Origin: an uncultured Methanomethylovorans sp.
Lineage (GTDB): Archaea > Halobacteriota > Methanosarcinia > Methanosarcinales > Methanosarcinaceae
DNA length: 64,000 nucleotides
Direction of reading: 5' to 3'
Assembly (NCBI RefSeq): GCF_963678545.1
Contig: NZ_OY782870.1
Span: forward strand, 2,046,001-2,110,000
Part shown: positions 53,727 through 62,720 of the stretch, piece after piece
Layout of the letters: each line of letters starts with the position of its first letter
How positions within the stretch are numbered: position 1 is the stretch's first letter
Translations under genes and position numbers: made by a program
Notes under the pieces: generated by a model
Database searches by the model: none
The model's input: only the letters and a program-made list of their open reading frames with translations
What the model was told of the DNA's origin: nothing

Positions 53727-53756
53727 GAAGGAAGTGAGTTACTACTTGCCTGGAGT

Positions 53757-55133
53757 TTAGAACACCAATCCAAGTCCTTCTAGCTTCTTTTTTGCTCCAT
53801 CGTAGACCTGGAGATATTCATCAGTTGGTTCTATTGTCTTGACATTGTAGCATTCCTGGAAAGTCTTACCAGCAGGTGCTGTAGCGTAGTTCTTCTCGTA
53901 CATCTTGACAAGGTTGTCCAAGATCTTGTTTATCTCCGGGATCTCCACGCCAGCAGTTGCCCTTGCTGCTTCGCCCATCATTCTGGCTTCCATACCAGTG
54001 GTCTTATCCAGTGCAACACCCTTTGCAGCTGCGACACCTGAGAGGATCTCACGACCGGATGCAGTGTCTGTAATGGACTGTGCAGCTGCTTCCAGTAGGC
54101 ACATCTCGGTACATGGGCCTGCACATGGATAGTACTGGTTACCTGAAAGAATGTTGGTATGCTCGCTGATAGTTGCACATGCCCAACCTGCGATCATAAG
54201 GGTTTCTCTGGTGTTGGTGGAACCCCATCTGATGTGCACAGGACCGTCAAGGTGCCAGCTTGCATTGCTCATCACCATTGCGTTGATATGGGTCGCAATG
54301 TTCACGATGGTTGTTTCTTCAATGCCACCTGCGTAACCACCGAAAATGGGCATCTGTTCGTCCATGATGATGTTACTGTTGGCTTGATAATGTGCTATCA
54401 CAGCAATAGCATCCAGGTCTATCTTGAGCTCATTGAGCTGTGAGACCTCATGGCTGTCACTGCAGGCCATGCCACCGGCACAGTCAGCAGCGATATTTCC
54501 CTGAGCGGACAGGGAAGTCTCTGGTCCCTATATACCCATGCCTGGGCGACCTGCCATGGCACATGCCTGCTTGATGAGCCTGGTTTCTGTCTTGGCTGCA
54601 AGAACCTCGTATGGGCTACCTGGTACAGGTGACTTGCCACGGATGGACATCATCACACCATCCACAATGGTGTCGACTTCTTTCTCAAGAGCATAGCTCA
54701 TGTGTACTGGAACGAACATATCCTCGGATATCGGAGAACCTGTCGGACCACCCTGAACCACGGGTTTTCTCTTGTCGCCAACCTCTCTCTTGCTGACACG
54801 CACAGCGTCCCTACCAGTCCCCAGGGTGAACTCCTCGCCTGCATTGTTGATGGCATCCCAAATCTCGTCCTCGGTATACTTGACAACCCTGCGAGTGTCA
54901 GTACAGAAGATACCGCATTCCAGCAGCATCTCGAAACCTGCCTTGAACAGCCTCTCCATCATGTCCTTATCAGTAGGGATGAACTCACCCTTGAAATCAA
55001 GTTTATACTTCTGCTTGAGTTCCATTGTCTTGGATGGGATCACCATCAAGTCCCAGTCATCCTGAGTGATCTTTTCACCGCTCTTTGCACGGTCATAAAA
55101 ATCATAAACATCAAATGATTTTTTGAATGTCAT
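53757..55133 (-). CDS. mtmB: MtmB, monomethylamine methyltransferase with in-frame UAG (pyrrolysine)
   Basis: The 458-residue product is the usual MtmB length when the amber codon at 54528-54530 is read as pyrrolysine (residue 202, context GRPGMGI-O-GPETS). The nearby residues Glu229, Glu259 and Gln333, which line the pyrrolysine pocket in MtmB, are present by count. It transfers the methyl group of monomethylamine to Co(I) MtmC, releasing ammonia. Just past the UAG, TTCCCTG and CAGGGAA can form a 7-bp hairpin like the PYLIS element described for mtmB. It lies 13 bases downstream of mtmC, and AAGGAGG precedes the ATG. The frame is split by the UAG if translated conventionally. Confidence 0.96.
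54528..54530 (-). other. pyrrolysine (UAG) codon of mtmB
   Basis: In-frame TAG on the minus strand, codon 202, between ATA and GGA. A potential hairpin (TTCCCTG/CAGGGAA) starts 12 bases downstream. Confidence 0.95.
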
Positions 55134-55146
55134 CGCTTAACCTCCT

Positions 55147-55797
55147 TTATTTCATGATCTCCAGAGCTACACGAGCTGCTTCAGCTGCGTTTTCGGCTGT
55201 TGCATCGGCACCGATCTCCTTGATCCATGCCTTAGTGACAGGTGCGCCACCGAACATGATCTTAACCTTATCCCTGACCCCTTCTTCTTTGAGCAGCCTG
55301 ACAACGTCCTTCTGACCGAGCATAGAAGTTGTCATGAGTGCAGAGCCTACAAGAACTATTTTCTGAGCTTTGACTTTTGCAACCTCTTCAACGACTTTCT
55401 CATTGGGGACATCTACACCCAGATCAATTATCGTAAATCCGCTGGCACCCAGCATCGTAGACACCAATCTGTGACCAATATCGTGGATATCTCCTTCCTG
55501 CACATAAGTGATCGCAGTTCCCTTGCCTTCTCCCATCTTCTCTTTTTCGAGCTCCGGCGCCAGAACTGTCATTGCAGCGTTCATGGCTTTTGCTGACATC
55601 ATGATCTGTGGTAGAAAGATCTCTGCGGCTTCGAATTTGTCACCAACGATCTTCATACCTGGCGCAAGGCCATCATTTATGGCTTCGAATGCCAGAATAC
55701 CTGCTTCAAGCGCTTCCTTTGCTGATGCTGCACAGCCATTGATATCCTGCTTAATTATAGTATCTTTAAGTTTGTCGAGTATCTCTTGCTTTCCCAT
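55147..55797 (-). CDS. mtmC: MtmC, monomethylamine corrinoid protein
   Basis: This 216-residue protein has a four-helix B12-2-type cap domain (about 1-85) and a B12-binding Rossmann domain (about 90-215) with the cobalt-ligand motif EGDIHDIG (His105), VSTMLGASGFTIIDLGVDVP and VLVGSALMTTSM. It carries the methyl group from MtmB to MtbA and is reactivated by RamA. GGAGG lies seven bases before the ATG. It heads its own unit mtmC-mtmB, with a promoter upstream at about 55920-55937. Confidence 0.95.
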   Translation of the reverse strand: MGKQEILDKLKDTIIKQDINGCAASAKEALEAGILAFEAINDGLAPGMKIVGDKFEAAEIFLPQIMMSAKAMNAAMTVLAPELEKEKMGEGKGTAITYVQEGDIHDIGHRLVSTMLGASGFTIIDLGVDVPNEKVVEEVAKVKAQKIVLVGSALMTTSMLGQKDVVRLLKEEGVRDKVKIMFGGAPVTKAWIKEIGADATAENAAEAARVALEIMK

Positions 55798-55919
55798 TTC
55801 TTTTCCTCCATCAAATTTTTAGATCATATGGAAACCCATGTAGTTAGAGATTTATCAGTTTTTTACTCCATCAACACGGCCTCTCTAAAGGTATACGGTA
55901 TCTGTGTACCGACTTAATT

Positions 55920-55937
55920 GTATTTATAATATTTGCT
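55920..55937 (-). promoter_or_regulatory. probable mtmCB promoter
   Basis: The minus strand reads GCAAATATTATAAATACA, a BRE/TATA-like stretch about 125 bases upstream of the mtmC ATG. The leader includes the imperfect dyad GGTACAC...GTATACC. A plus-strand match to the ramA promoter (GCACAAAATATATAA, 55943-55957) overlaps this region. Confidence 0.4.
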
Positions 55938-55959
55938 TGAATTGCACAAAATATATAAA

Positions 55960-56016
55960 GGAGAGAAGTAAGCCGAACCTTGCAACGCAAGTTTCCGGCG
56001 AAGTAATGGTATTACT
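55960..56016 (-). terminator. structured 3' region of mtbB
   Basis: Directly at the mtbB stop, GAAGTAAT and ATTACTTC form a hairpin (55998-56016). Next to it, GCCG...CGGC encloses CTTGC-GTT-GCAAG (about 55972-55999). On the minus strand U-rich DNA follows (TTACTTCTCTCCTTTATATA). It likely ends or attenuates the mtbC-mtbB transcript before mtmCB. Confidence 0.5.
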
Positions 56017-57412
56017 TCAGCTTCCCTCTGAACTTTTCACAGCAGTTGATCTTGAGATCAAGTAGCTTCTCGATGTTCATCTTGGCTGCAATGCCTTTTG
56101 GTGCCCCTGCAACAGATGTTACAACACCAATACCGAGCTCTTCCCTCAACTCCCTCATGACATACTCATCAGAGAGGTCCATTGTGGTAACGCCCAGTTT
56201 TTTGGCCACGTAGTTCTTGGCATCGTTGAGCCTCATGTTCTTAGAGAACTCCATCCTTGCCACGAGGTCACCAGCTGCCCTTATACCGCTCATACCGGAG
56301 GTCATTATGTGAGTGATCGGCATACCCATCGGGTCGCCGACCCCTATCTATATACCATCCACGCCAGCAATTTCCACCATCGCCTTACTGGCTCTGGAAA
56401 CTGCATCAATAGTTGGAGTTTCAAGCATAGGGATACCACCCACACCCATACCCATGTTTACATGACATGGAATAGGAGATGCTTTTACAGCTGCCTTCAC
56501 GAAAGTAACTGCCCTTGCCAAGTTCCATGCTGCGGATTTGCTGGTGTTGGTGTTGACTACAGGCCCGAATACGTTGGCACCTGCCTTTGCTACTAGAGGG
56601 GCCTGCTGATGCGGCCACAGCCCTGCCAGTGTGGTGTTGTCGTATTGCAGCTCACCGTGCATACCCAACACAAGCTCCCCAGCCATACCTACTTCAATGT
56701 ACATCTCAGGATACTGTTTTCTCAAAGCCTCCACTGCTCTGAGCGTTGCGAACATGTCGGCGTCACCAGCTGCTCCTGTAGTGTCAAAGTTAACACCGTC
56801 AGCACCTGCGAACATCATTTTTTGCATGATCCAGGTCATGTCTCTGGTTAGATGGTCAGCGGCATGTTCCATGGATGCCTGTGCCTCAGTGATCTTGAAA
56901 GCCTTCATCAGATCACCCGGATTCTCAAATGGCCCATCAGGCGTGTAATACAATCCCATGTTAGGCATAGCACCATAGAACAATGGTACTACCATGTTCT
57001 GCTGACATACTTCCATTGCCTGCTGTTCCTGTGCGATCACAGGTTTCACTGGCTTGAAGCTGTAGTCAATGTGGCCCAGCTCCATGGTATCTGCACCGAA
57101 AGCCCTCTCATGCACCATACATCCTGCAAGCCTGCTTGTGGGGATGCCCACACCGCTGTTACCCTGGTCACCATCAAGTCTGATAGTACCAATGTCGTGT
57201 GTCACAGGTACTTCCTTACCTGGCTCCACACCAACCATCCTGGCAGGCATCATGATGATTTCAGCCAGCTTGTCCAGCTCATTGCCGCTCAATACAGGAA
57301 TTGTGCCCAGGTCTGCAGCATCTGCAGTACCTGCCTCCAGATCAGCCCTAATCTGTTCTTTTGTCAGGAAGATCCTCTTACCGTCTCCCATTCTCAAAGC
57401 GTACTGTGTCAT
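56012..57412 (-). CDS. mtbB: MtbB, dimethylamine methyltransferase with in-frame UAG (pyrrolysine)
   Basis: The product is 466 residues when the UAG at 56348-56350 is read as pyrrolysine (residue 355; context [17 protein letters not shown]). It demethylates dimethylamine to monomethylamine and methylates Co(I) MtbC. Family blocks are visible: [41 protein letters not shown] and [17 protein letters not shown]. The segment after the UAG (to GKLK) is needed to complete the barrel. It lies 12 bases downstream of mtbC; GGTGAG precedes the ATG. Confidence 0.96.
56348..56350 (-). other. pyrrolysine (UAG) codon of mtbB
   Basis: In-frame TAG on the minus strand, codon 355, between ATA and ATA, inside the conserved DGI-O-IG context. 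Confidence 0.95.
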
Positions 57413-57424
57413 TTACACTCACCT

Positions 57425-58069
57425 TCAGAGCAGAAGCTCTTTTGCCTTTGAAACTGCCTCGCTTGCATTCTCTGCATAGCAGTCAGCGCCTATTTTGTCA
57501 GCCCAGTTCTGGGTTGCAGGTGCACCGCCTACCATGACCTTGACCTTATCTCTCATGCCCTGTTCTTTGAGCATCTCAATTACATCTTTCTGACCTGCCA
57601 GTGTGGTTGTCATAAGGGCTGAAAGACCTATCATCTGTGCATTGGTTTCCTTGGCCTTGTCAATGAAGTTCTGCAGTGGTACATCCCTGCCGATGTCATG
57701 AACTTCAAAACCTGCGGATTGCAGCATGGTGGATACAATGGACTTACCAATGTCATGTACATCACCTTCAACAGTGCCGTTGACGATAACACCCAGTTTC
57801 TTGGATGCTTCACCCTTTGGCATGTCAGCTTCCAGAACATTCACACCTTCCTGCATGGCACCTGCTGCCATCATAACATGAGGTAAGAACAACTTGCCTC
57901 TCTCAAACATCACTCCAACTTCGTTCATACCTGCCGCAAGACCTTTCTGAATGATCTCAGCAGGTGCGATTCCCTGGCCTTTTGCCTTGTTCACAGCAGC
58001 GATCACGACATCCTTTTTACAGGAGATGATCGCATCTGAGAGTTCCTTGAACATCTCTTCTTTGCTCAT
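57425..58069 (-). CDS. mtbC: MtbC, dimethylamine corrinoid protein
   Basis: This 214-residue protein has the same two-domain layout as MtmC. The cobalt-ligand motif EGDVHDIG (His105) is followed by VSTMLQSAGFEVHDIGRDVP and IGLSALMTTTL. It accepts the methyl group from dimethylamine via MtbB and passes it to MtbA. GAGGT precedes the ATG. It starts the mtbC-mtbB unit; TATA-like elements lie 80-140 bases upstream (TATATATAAATT near 58130; AAAAATATAAATACAAG near 58190-58206). Confidence 0.95.
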   Translation of the reverse strand: MSKEEMFKELSDAIISCKKDVVIAAVNKAKGQGIAPAEIIQKGLAAGMNEVGVMFERGKLFLPHVMMAAGAMQEGVNVLEADMPKGEASKKLGVIVNGTVEGDVHDIGKSIVSTMLQSAGFEVHDIGRDVPLQNFIDKAKETNAQMIGLSALMTTTLAGQKDVIEMLKEQGMRDKVKVMVGGAPATQNWADKIGADCYAENASEAVSKAKELLL

Positions 58070-58314
58070 ATTTAGACCTCTTATTGGTTTTTATGCCCTT
58101 TTATAATAGGAAGGGATTTCCTTTAGTAATTTATATATACTACAATTTATTTGTAGCACCCATACGTTAATATATGTCGTATACTCGCTTGTATTTATAT
58201 TTTTCTACTATTGCGACCTATACAAATATAAAGTAGAAAGCAAAGACAGGATAAAATCATGTTACCGACAATATACCTGCAGCTTTCATGTACCACACGA
58301 TTCCGATTTTACTC
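58070..58314. other. promoter/leader region of mtbC
   Basis: This AT-rich spacer between the mtt unit and mtbC contains two TATA-like stretches on the minus strand (near 58130 and 58200). No other feature was seen. Confidence 0.35.
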
Positions 58315-58464
58315 TTAGAACTTTGATACAAATGTCCTAGCTTGCCATAAAGCTATAAGAGCTACTATCAAGATCACTACCATCCATAGTATTTCTGCAG
58401 AAGGTAGGTAGGAGTTCGCCCAGTACCCATTGTATAATTCCATTGCTGCTGCGGATTGCACCAT
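58315..58464 (-). CDS. 49-residue single-span membrane protein in the mtt cluster
   Basis: The minus-strand ATG at 58464 follows GAGGAGG at ideal spacing and opens a 49-codon frame ending in TAA. The N-terminus (MVQSAAAMELYNGYWANSYL) may lie outside. A strong hydrophobic span follows (ILWMVVILIVALIALWQA), then a short basic tail (RTFVSKF). It follows the 97-aa gene by 12 bases, so it is the last gene of the mttB-C-P unit. It may be a subunit or a partner of MttP. No family is recognised. Confidence 0.72.
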   Translation of the reverse strand: MVQSAAAMELYNGYWANSYLPSAEILWMVVILIVALIALWQARTFVSKF

Positions 58465-58476
58465 ATTCTCTCCTCC

Positions 58477-58770
58477 TCAGACATATACAAAACACACATT
58501 AGATGCTCTGACCTTTCCGAAATCAGTGATCACATACTTGTGAAGAAGGAACCCTTTCTTATAGATGCCTTCTTCATCGACCTTTATTTCAATATCTTTG
58601 AGCATGCCTCCTGAAGCTAATTCTATGACATCAAAGTTTATTGAATCTCTTTGAAAGTCACCCATCTGATTGTATTCTTTTTGTATCTTTAGTACAACCT
58701 CATAATTCCAGTGGGGTTGCTCATCACTGAACAATTCCAGTATCCTGAATTTAATCGGACGGTTAGCCAT
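58477..58770 (-). CDS. 97-residue soluble protein between mttP and the 49-aa gene
   Basis: The start is ATG 58770 (MANRPIKFRILELFSDEQPH), with GGGGTGA six bases upstream and overlapping the mttP end, so the two are translationally coupled. The sequence RILELFSDEQPHWNYEVVLKI, QKEYNQMGDFQRDSINFDVI and KKGFLLHKYVITDFGKVRA looks like a winged helix with a beta wing, i.e. a possible regulator, but motifs are weak. A longer frame to 58836 overlaps mttP and is unlikely. Its place in a methylamine operon suggests a role in sensing or control, which is inference. Confidence 0.7.
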   Translation of the reverse strand: MANRPIKFRILELFSDEQPHWNYEVVLKIQKEYNQMGDFQRDSINFDVIELASGGMLKDIEIKVDEEGIYKKGFLLHKYVITDFGKVRASNVCFVYV

Positions 58771-58771
58771 T

Positions 58772-59818
58772 TCAGTCACCCCTGAGAGATTCAAGGCTAC
58801 TGGTATCTTCAGAGAACATAGTGAAACTGCCTGCAAGACAGAATGCCCCTCCTAACAATAAGGTCCATGAAGGAACATCCCCGAAGAACAGGATCACAAA
58901 GAGTACGGCGAACAATCCGTACAGATTCCCGATACCCTGTCCTCTTCCAACTCCAATGAGAGGGAACGACTTGTACCAGGTAACATAACAGAAACCAAAT
59001 GTTATTCCTGCAAACACAAGTACCATTAGAGTAAGTGGTTCGAATACCATCAAAGCGTATTTGATCATAGGGAATCCGGCAATTGCTAAAAGCGGTACTG
59101 CAATGATCCACCAAATAATGTTCTCTCCCAGAAAACGTAGAGTGAGACCAACATCTGGTTCAGCGATATCCAAACCTTTTCCAGCTATTGCACCTTCAAT
59201 ACCCCAGCCGATAGCTGCCATCAAACCACCGATATAGCCGATCCATTGAACATTTCCACTTCCAAGCTCAGTGAGTAGTCCACCACCGAATATTACGAAA
59301 CCACCAACGATTATCAAGAAGATACCAGTTGCAGCCCTTTTACTTATCTTTTCACCGTACCACTGGGAAGCGAGTATAGAACCTACTACAGGATACATAA
59401 GAGCAGCAACAGCTGCAAAAGCAGCACCGACAAACCCCATAGCAATGAATGAACCTAAAATAGCCATTGGACCACCAAAGATTGATGCCAAAAAGAACCA
59501 TTTTGAGCATGGCTTAAATTCTACCAGAGTTCTCTTCATTTCACCAAATTTACCGAGAACACCATTCCATACCATTAGTGCAATCATAACAGTTAAAGCA
59601 TTGAATGCTGTAATTAGTACAGCAGTTACCAACAGCGCTATTGAATCACCGCTTCCTGCAGCAATCTCAGCGTACATTTCATCAAAAGGATTGAGTACCC
59701 AGACCACTGTACCAGGAAGGTACCACAGTCCCCATAATATAGCACAAAAGAGAGCCCACATGTACCCATATCTTACTCGCCTTTGATGTTCGAGTTTCTT
59801 TAAAGCTTGCAGATCCAA
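58772..59818 (-). CDS. mttP: MttP, probable trimethylamine/methylamine permease
   Basis: This protein of about 348 residues has around ten transmembrane helices in an EamA/DMT-like repeat (YGYMWALFCAILWGLWYLPG, LASIFGGPMAILGSFIAMGF, WIGYIGGLMAAIGWGIEGAI, GRGQGIGNLYGLFAVLFVIL). MttP of Methanosarcina lies in the same place after mttC and is thought to bring trimethylamine in. The frame opens with ATG 59833, but GGAGGT is inside its first codons; TTG 59818 (MDLQALKKLEHQRR), eight bases after that site, is the better start. The gene is followed closely by the 97-aa gene. Confidence 0.87.
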   Translation of the reverse strand: MDLQALKKLEHQRRVRYGYMWALFCAILWGLWYLPGTVVWVLNPFDEMYAEIAAGSGDSIALLVTAVLITAFNALTVMIALMVWNGVLGKFGEMKRTLVEFKPCSKWFFLASIFGGPMAILGSFIAMGFVGAAFAAVAALMYPVVGSILASQWYGEKISKRAATGIFLIIVGGFVIFGGGLLTELGSGNVQWIGYIGGLMAAIGWGIEGAIAGKGLDIAEPDVGLTLRFLGENIIWWIIAVPLLAIAGFPMIKYALMVFEPLTLMVLVFAGITFGFCYVTWYKSFPLIGVGRGQGIGNLYGLFAVLFVILFFGDVPSWTLLLGGAFCLAGSFTMFSEDTSSLESLRGD

Positions 59819-59861
59819 ATCAAATACCTCCATTATATTTCAGGACAAAGCCCGACTGAAT

Positions 59862-60006
59862 TGACTGAAACAGTCATAACTACCAATAGACCGATTTTCA
59901 GTCATATGACCACAAAATTATCCTAAGTCTAATTCCTCCTTTAGTGAGCAATGTATCCCTTCAATCACTCTAATTGAAGTAGTTGAGGTGCATTGGATGG
60001 TGCACC
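59862..60006. repeat. three hairpins between mttC and mttP
   Basis: TGACTG-AAA-CAGTCA (59862-59876), CTTCAAT...ATTGAAG (59959-59979) and GGTGCA...TGCACC (59987-60006) lie in the 217-base gap between the mttC stop and the mttP start. They may attenuate transcription, protect the mttBC part of the mRNA or mark a processing site. The gap holds no gene. Confidence 0.5.
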
Positions 60007-60035
60007 CCATTGGATATAGACCCCCAGTTATGGGA

Positions 60036-60683
60036 TTAGAACAAAGCTTTGAGCTTTGTCACTGCATCTGCTGCATTTTCTGCGTAGATATTTGCTCCGA
60101 TCTTGTCAGCCCATGCCTGAGTCACGGGTGCTCCACCGACCATAGTTTTGACGCCGGAGCGCAAACCTGACTCTTTGAGCTGTTCTTCGACCTGTATTTG
60201 GTTGACCATTGTAGTTGTCATGAGAGCAGAAGTTGCTACTACATCTGGTTTTACCTCAGATGCTTTACTGACAATTTCTTTGATTGCGACATCTCTGCCA
60301 AGATCATAAACCTTGAATCCTGCGATCTTGAGCATTGTTGCCACAATATCCTTACCGATAGAGTGGATGTCACCCTCAATGGTGCAGATCAGGACTTTGC
60401 CTCTACTTTTTGCCTCTCCCCCTATCTTCTCAAGTGCCGGAGTGAGTATTTTCACACCAGCACTCATTGCTTCAGATGCTGCTATGACATGTGGCAGGAA
60501 CAAGGTACCTGCTTCAAACTGGTCGCCTACTTCTGTCATTGCAGCAGTGAACCCATCCTGGATGAGCTCTGCCGGATTGACCCCTGCTTTAAGAGCTTCA
60601 TTAGCTACTTCCTCGGCTGCCTCTTCATCAAAGTCAAGAATTGCTGCCTTTGCTTTTGCAATTATTTCTGCTTTTGTTGCCAT
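60036..60683 (-). CDS. mttC: MttC, trimethylamine corrinoid protein
   Basis: This 215-residue protein has a cap domain (about 1-88) and a B12-binding domain with the ligand motif EGDIHSIG (His107), VATMLKIAGFKVYDLGRDVA and VATSALMTTTM. It takes the methyl group from MttB and passes it to MtbA; RamA reduces it. GGAGG lies before the ATG. It follows mttB by 28 bases. Confidence 0.95.
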   Translation of the reverse strand: MATKAEIIAKAKAAILDFDEEAAEEVANEALKAGVNPAELIQDGFTAAMTEVGDQFEAGTLFLPHVIAASEAMSAGVKILTPALEKIGGEAKSRGKVLICTIEGDIHSIGKDIVATMLKIAGFKVYDLGRDVAIKEIVSKASEVKPDVVATSALMTTTMVNQIQVEEQLKESGLRSGVKTMVGGAPVTQAWADKIGANIYAENAADAVTKLKALF

Positions 60684-60711
60684 TGATAATCCTCCATTTG
60701 ATTATTTTAAA

Positions 60712-62202
60712 TCACAGGCCTTCCCTGAATGCCTTGTCTGCCCTATCAACGATAGCTTTCATGTCCTTAAGCAGATCAGCATCTATTGGTGCAACCTCGT
60801 GGTTCTTCATCACATCGATCACTTTTTCGTGGGCTACTGTTGCAAGATCCTTTGAACCTGCTGCTTTCCAGTCTCCGTACATCAACCTGTTGATAAGCAT
60901 CGGGTTGGATGGGAGATCGATGTTCTTCCTTGTGGTCTTGTGTGCAAGGAAGTTGTTTCCTATTCCTACCTGCTGGATAGCTTCCACCGCAAGCGTCTCC
61001 TCAGATACTGGAATACCCTGCATTGCTTTCTTTGTCATGGAGATCATATCATTGTCAAAGACAAGCTGCTCCATAGAGAAGGTCATACCAAGCTCGAGCA
61101 TACCTGCACCATACAGGGTGTTTGCACCGGCCAGGGCTGGCAACAACGTTGTCATGGTCTTCTCGTGACCTGCCTGACCGTCTGGGATCTTGGCATCAGA
61201 CTACGAGCCAGCTACATATGTAGGCAAACCGTATTTCTGACCAAGTTTTGCTACTGCTGCACTAATAAGACCGAGTTCTGGAGAACCTACTGGTGCGGTA
61301 CCCTTCTTAAGGTCAAAAGTAGTTGTAGAACTACCATACCACACTGATGCTCCTGGCTGTGTGAGTTGGGCTAATACGATACCTGAAAGCACTTCTGCAT
61401 TGTGGGTAACAAGTGTACCTGCAAGATGAACTGGAGATGAACCACCAGACATTGCCATGCTCAATACGTTTACAGGAATGCCAAACCGTGCACCCTTCAT
61501 GATAACCTGGCATGCATTAACACTGAGCTCCAGGGGGCTGGTAGGACAAAGTAACATAGAGAATATGGGCTTCTTGCGTGCTTCTTCCTCATCGCCGCCA
61601 TAGTATGCTTTTACAATATCCCTGTAGTACTCTACGTGCTCACCAACTGGATCGATGTGGTGGAAGTGCTTAGAAGTGTTCATAAGAGGCGTCAGTGTCT
61701 CGTGAACATCCTGCATACCCTTACCTGCCCAATCCCTAGCAGAAACTGCAAGTGAGTAATAATCAATGTTATCTGCCCAATCCACGAGCTTTGCAGTTGC
61801 TGCTACATCAGCTTCAGTGGAATCTACAGTTTCGTACTGTCCAGGTGCCTTGTAATTGCACATTTTGACACCAGTACCGAAACAAGTCCAGTGGACCTTA
61901 CCTTTGTGTTCCTGAACGACCTTTTTCTTTGGGTCACGCCCATACAGGGTGAACCTAGATGGACAATCAAGAAGAGCTCTGTTTACGACATATTCAGGAA
62001 TCTTGACAACCTTAGTCTTCTCATCTACCTGGCATCCTGCCTGTTTGAAAATGTTCCTTGCTTCTGCATCTGAAACCTGGACGCCTGGGTTCATTAATAC
62101 ATCCATGGTTGCATAGTGAAGTGCTCTAAGATCTTCTTCAGAGAAGAGTTCCAACTTCACGCCTTCCAGTATATCCCTGCCTGGATAATAGTGGTTTACC
62201 AT
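60712..62202 (-). CDS. mttB: MttB, trimethylamine methyltransferase with in-frame UAG (pyrrolysine)
   Basis: The product is 496 residues when the UAG at 61201-61203 is read as pyrrolysine at residue 334 (context YVAGS-O-SDAKIPD), which is the position known for MttB. The sequence opens [21 protein letters not shown] and has [36 protein letters not shown] and [20 protein letters not shown]. It transfers a methyl group from trimethylamine to Co(I) MttC, leaving dimethylamine for MtbB. AAGGAGG precedes the ATG. It heads the mttB-mttC-mttP unit, with a TATA region 100-118 bases upstream. Confidence 0.96.
61201..61203 (-). other. pyrrolysine (UAG) codon of mttB
   Basis: In-frame TAG on the minus strand, codon 334, between TCG and TCT, in the GS-O-SDAK context. 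Confidence 0.95.
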
Positions 62203-62302
62203 ATTATTTCCTCCTTACTTTATCACGCATGCCATGGTACAATCACCCTAGATTGCACATTTCTAACATGCATTGCTTATTACTTTAGGCTAATCGTATC
62301 TA

Positions 62303-62320
62303 GTATATATATTTTGCTAT
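62303..62320 (-). promoter_or_regulatory. mttB promoter (TATA region)
   Basis: The minus strand reads ATAGCAAAATATATATAC, about 100 bases before the mttB ATG. GCAAAATATATATAC is identical to the mtbA promoter at 51831-51845. This implies a leader of about 75 bases. Confidence 0.5.
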
Positions 62321-62720
62321 TAATAGATATATTTATACTTTTTGCTAGAGAGCCTGAAAGAGGTTATATTAAAAGATAGCGGATAATAAGAGTAGAAGTT
62401 AAAAGACATACAAAGAGTATAAGAACAATTGTAAGTGTTTATACTAATGCTATTCTTTGGAGAGTGATTTGCTAAATATGAACACGCATATATACTTTTT
62501 GTACTAATCTTTTTAATTAAATATACACATGGTATAAAATAAAGAAAAATCACGGTAATACACGTTGTTTTGTTAGTCCCACCTGAATACATAATCTCAA
62601 ATACCCATATACTAAAATAAATTAAGTGTGTTAGTAGGAAACCAGTTCGCGCAGAAAAATAACTCCATATATTATATAAATAACCTAACTTTGGAAAAAT
62701 AAGATAAGATAAGATAATTT
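62321..62720. other. intergenic region between the sensor gene and mttB
   Basis: About 400 AT-rich bases contain no convincing gene; a minus-strand frame at 62320-62784 has no binding site and overlaps the sensor. GATAA repeats (AAGATAAGATAAGATAA) occur at 62700-62717, right at the end of the sensor gene. Regulator sites for mttB probably lie here. Confidence 0.4.

Noticed and set aside
53757..55133. mtmB as a pseudogene split by a stop codon
   Set aside because: The stop is UAG exactly at the known pyrrolysine codon 202, the frame continues with conserved sequence, and full pathway partners are present. The same holds for mtbB and mttB.
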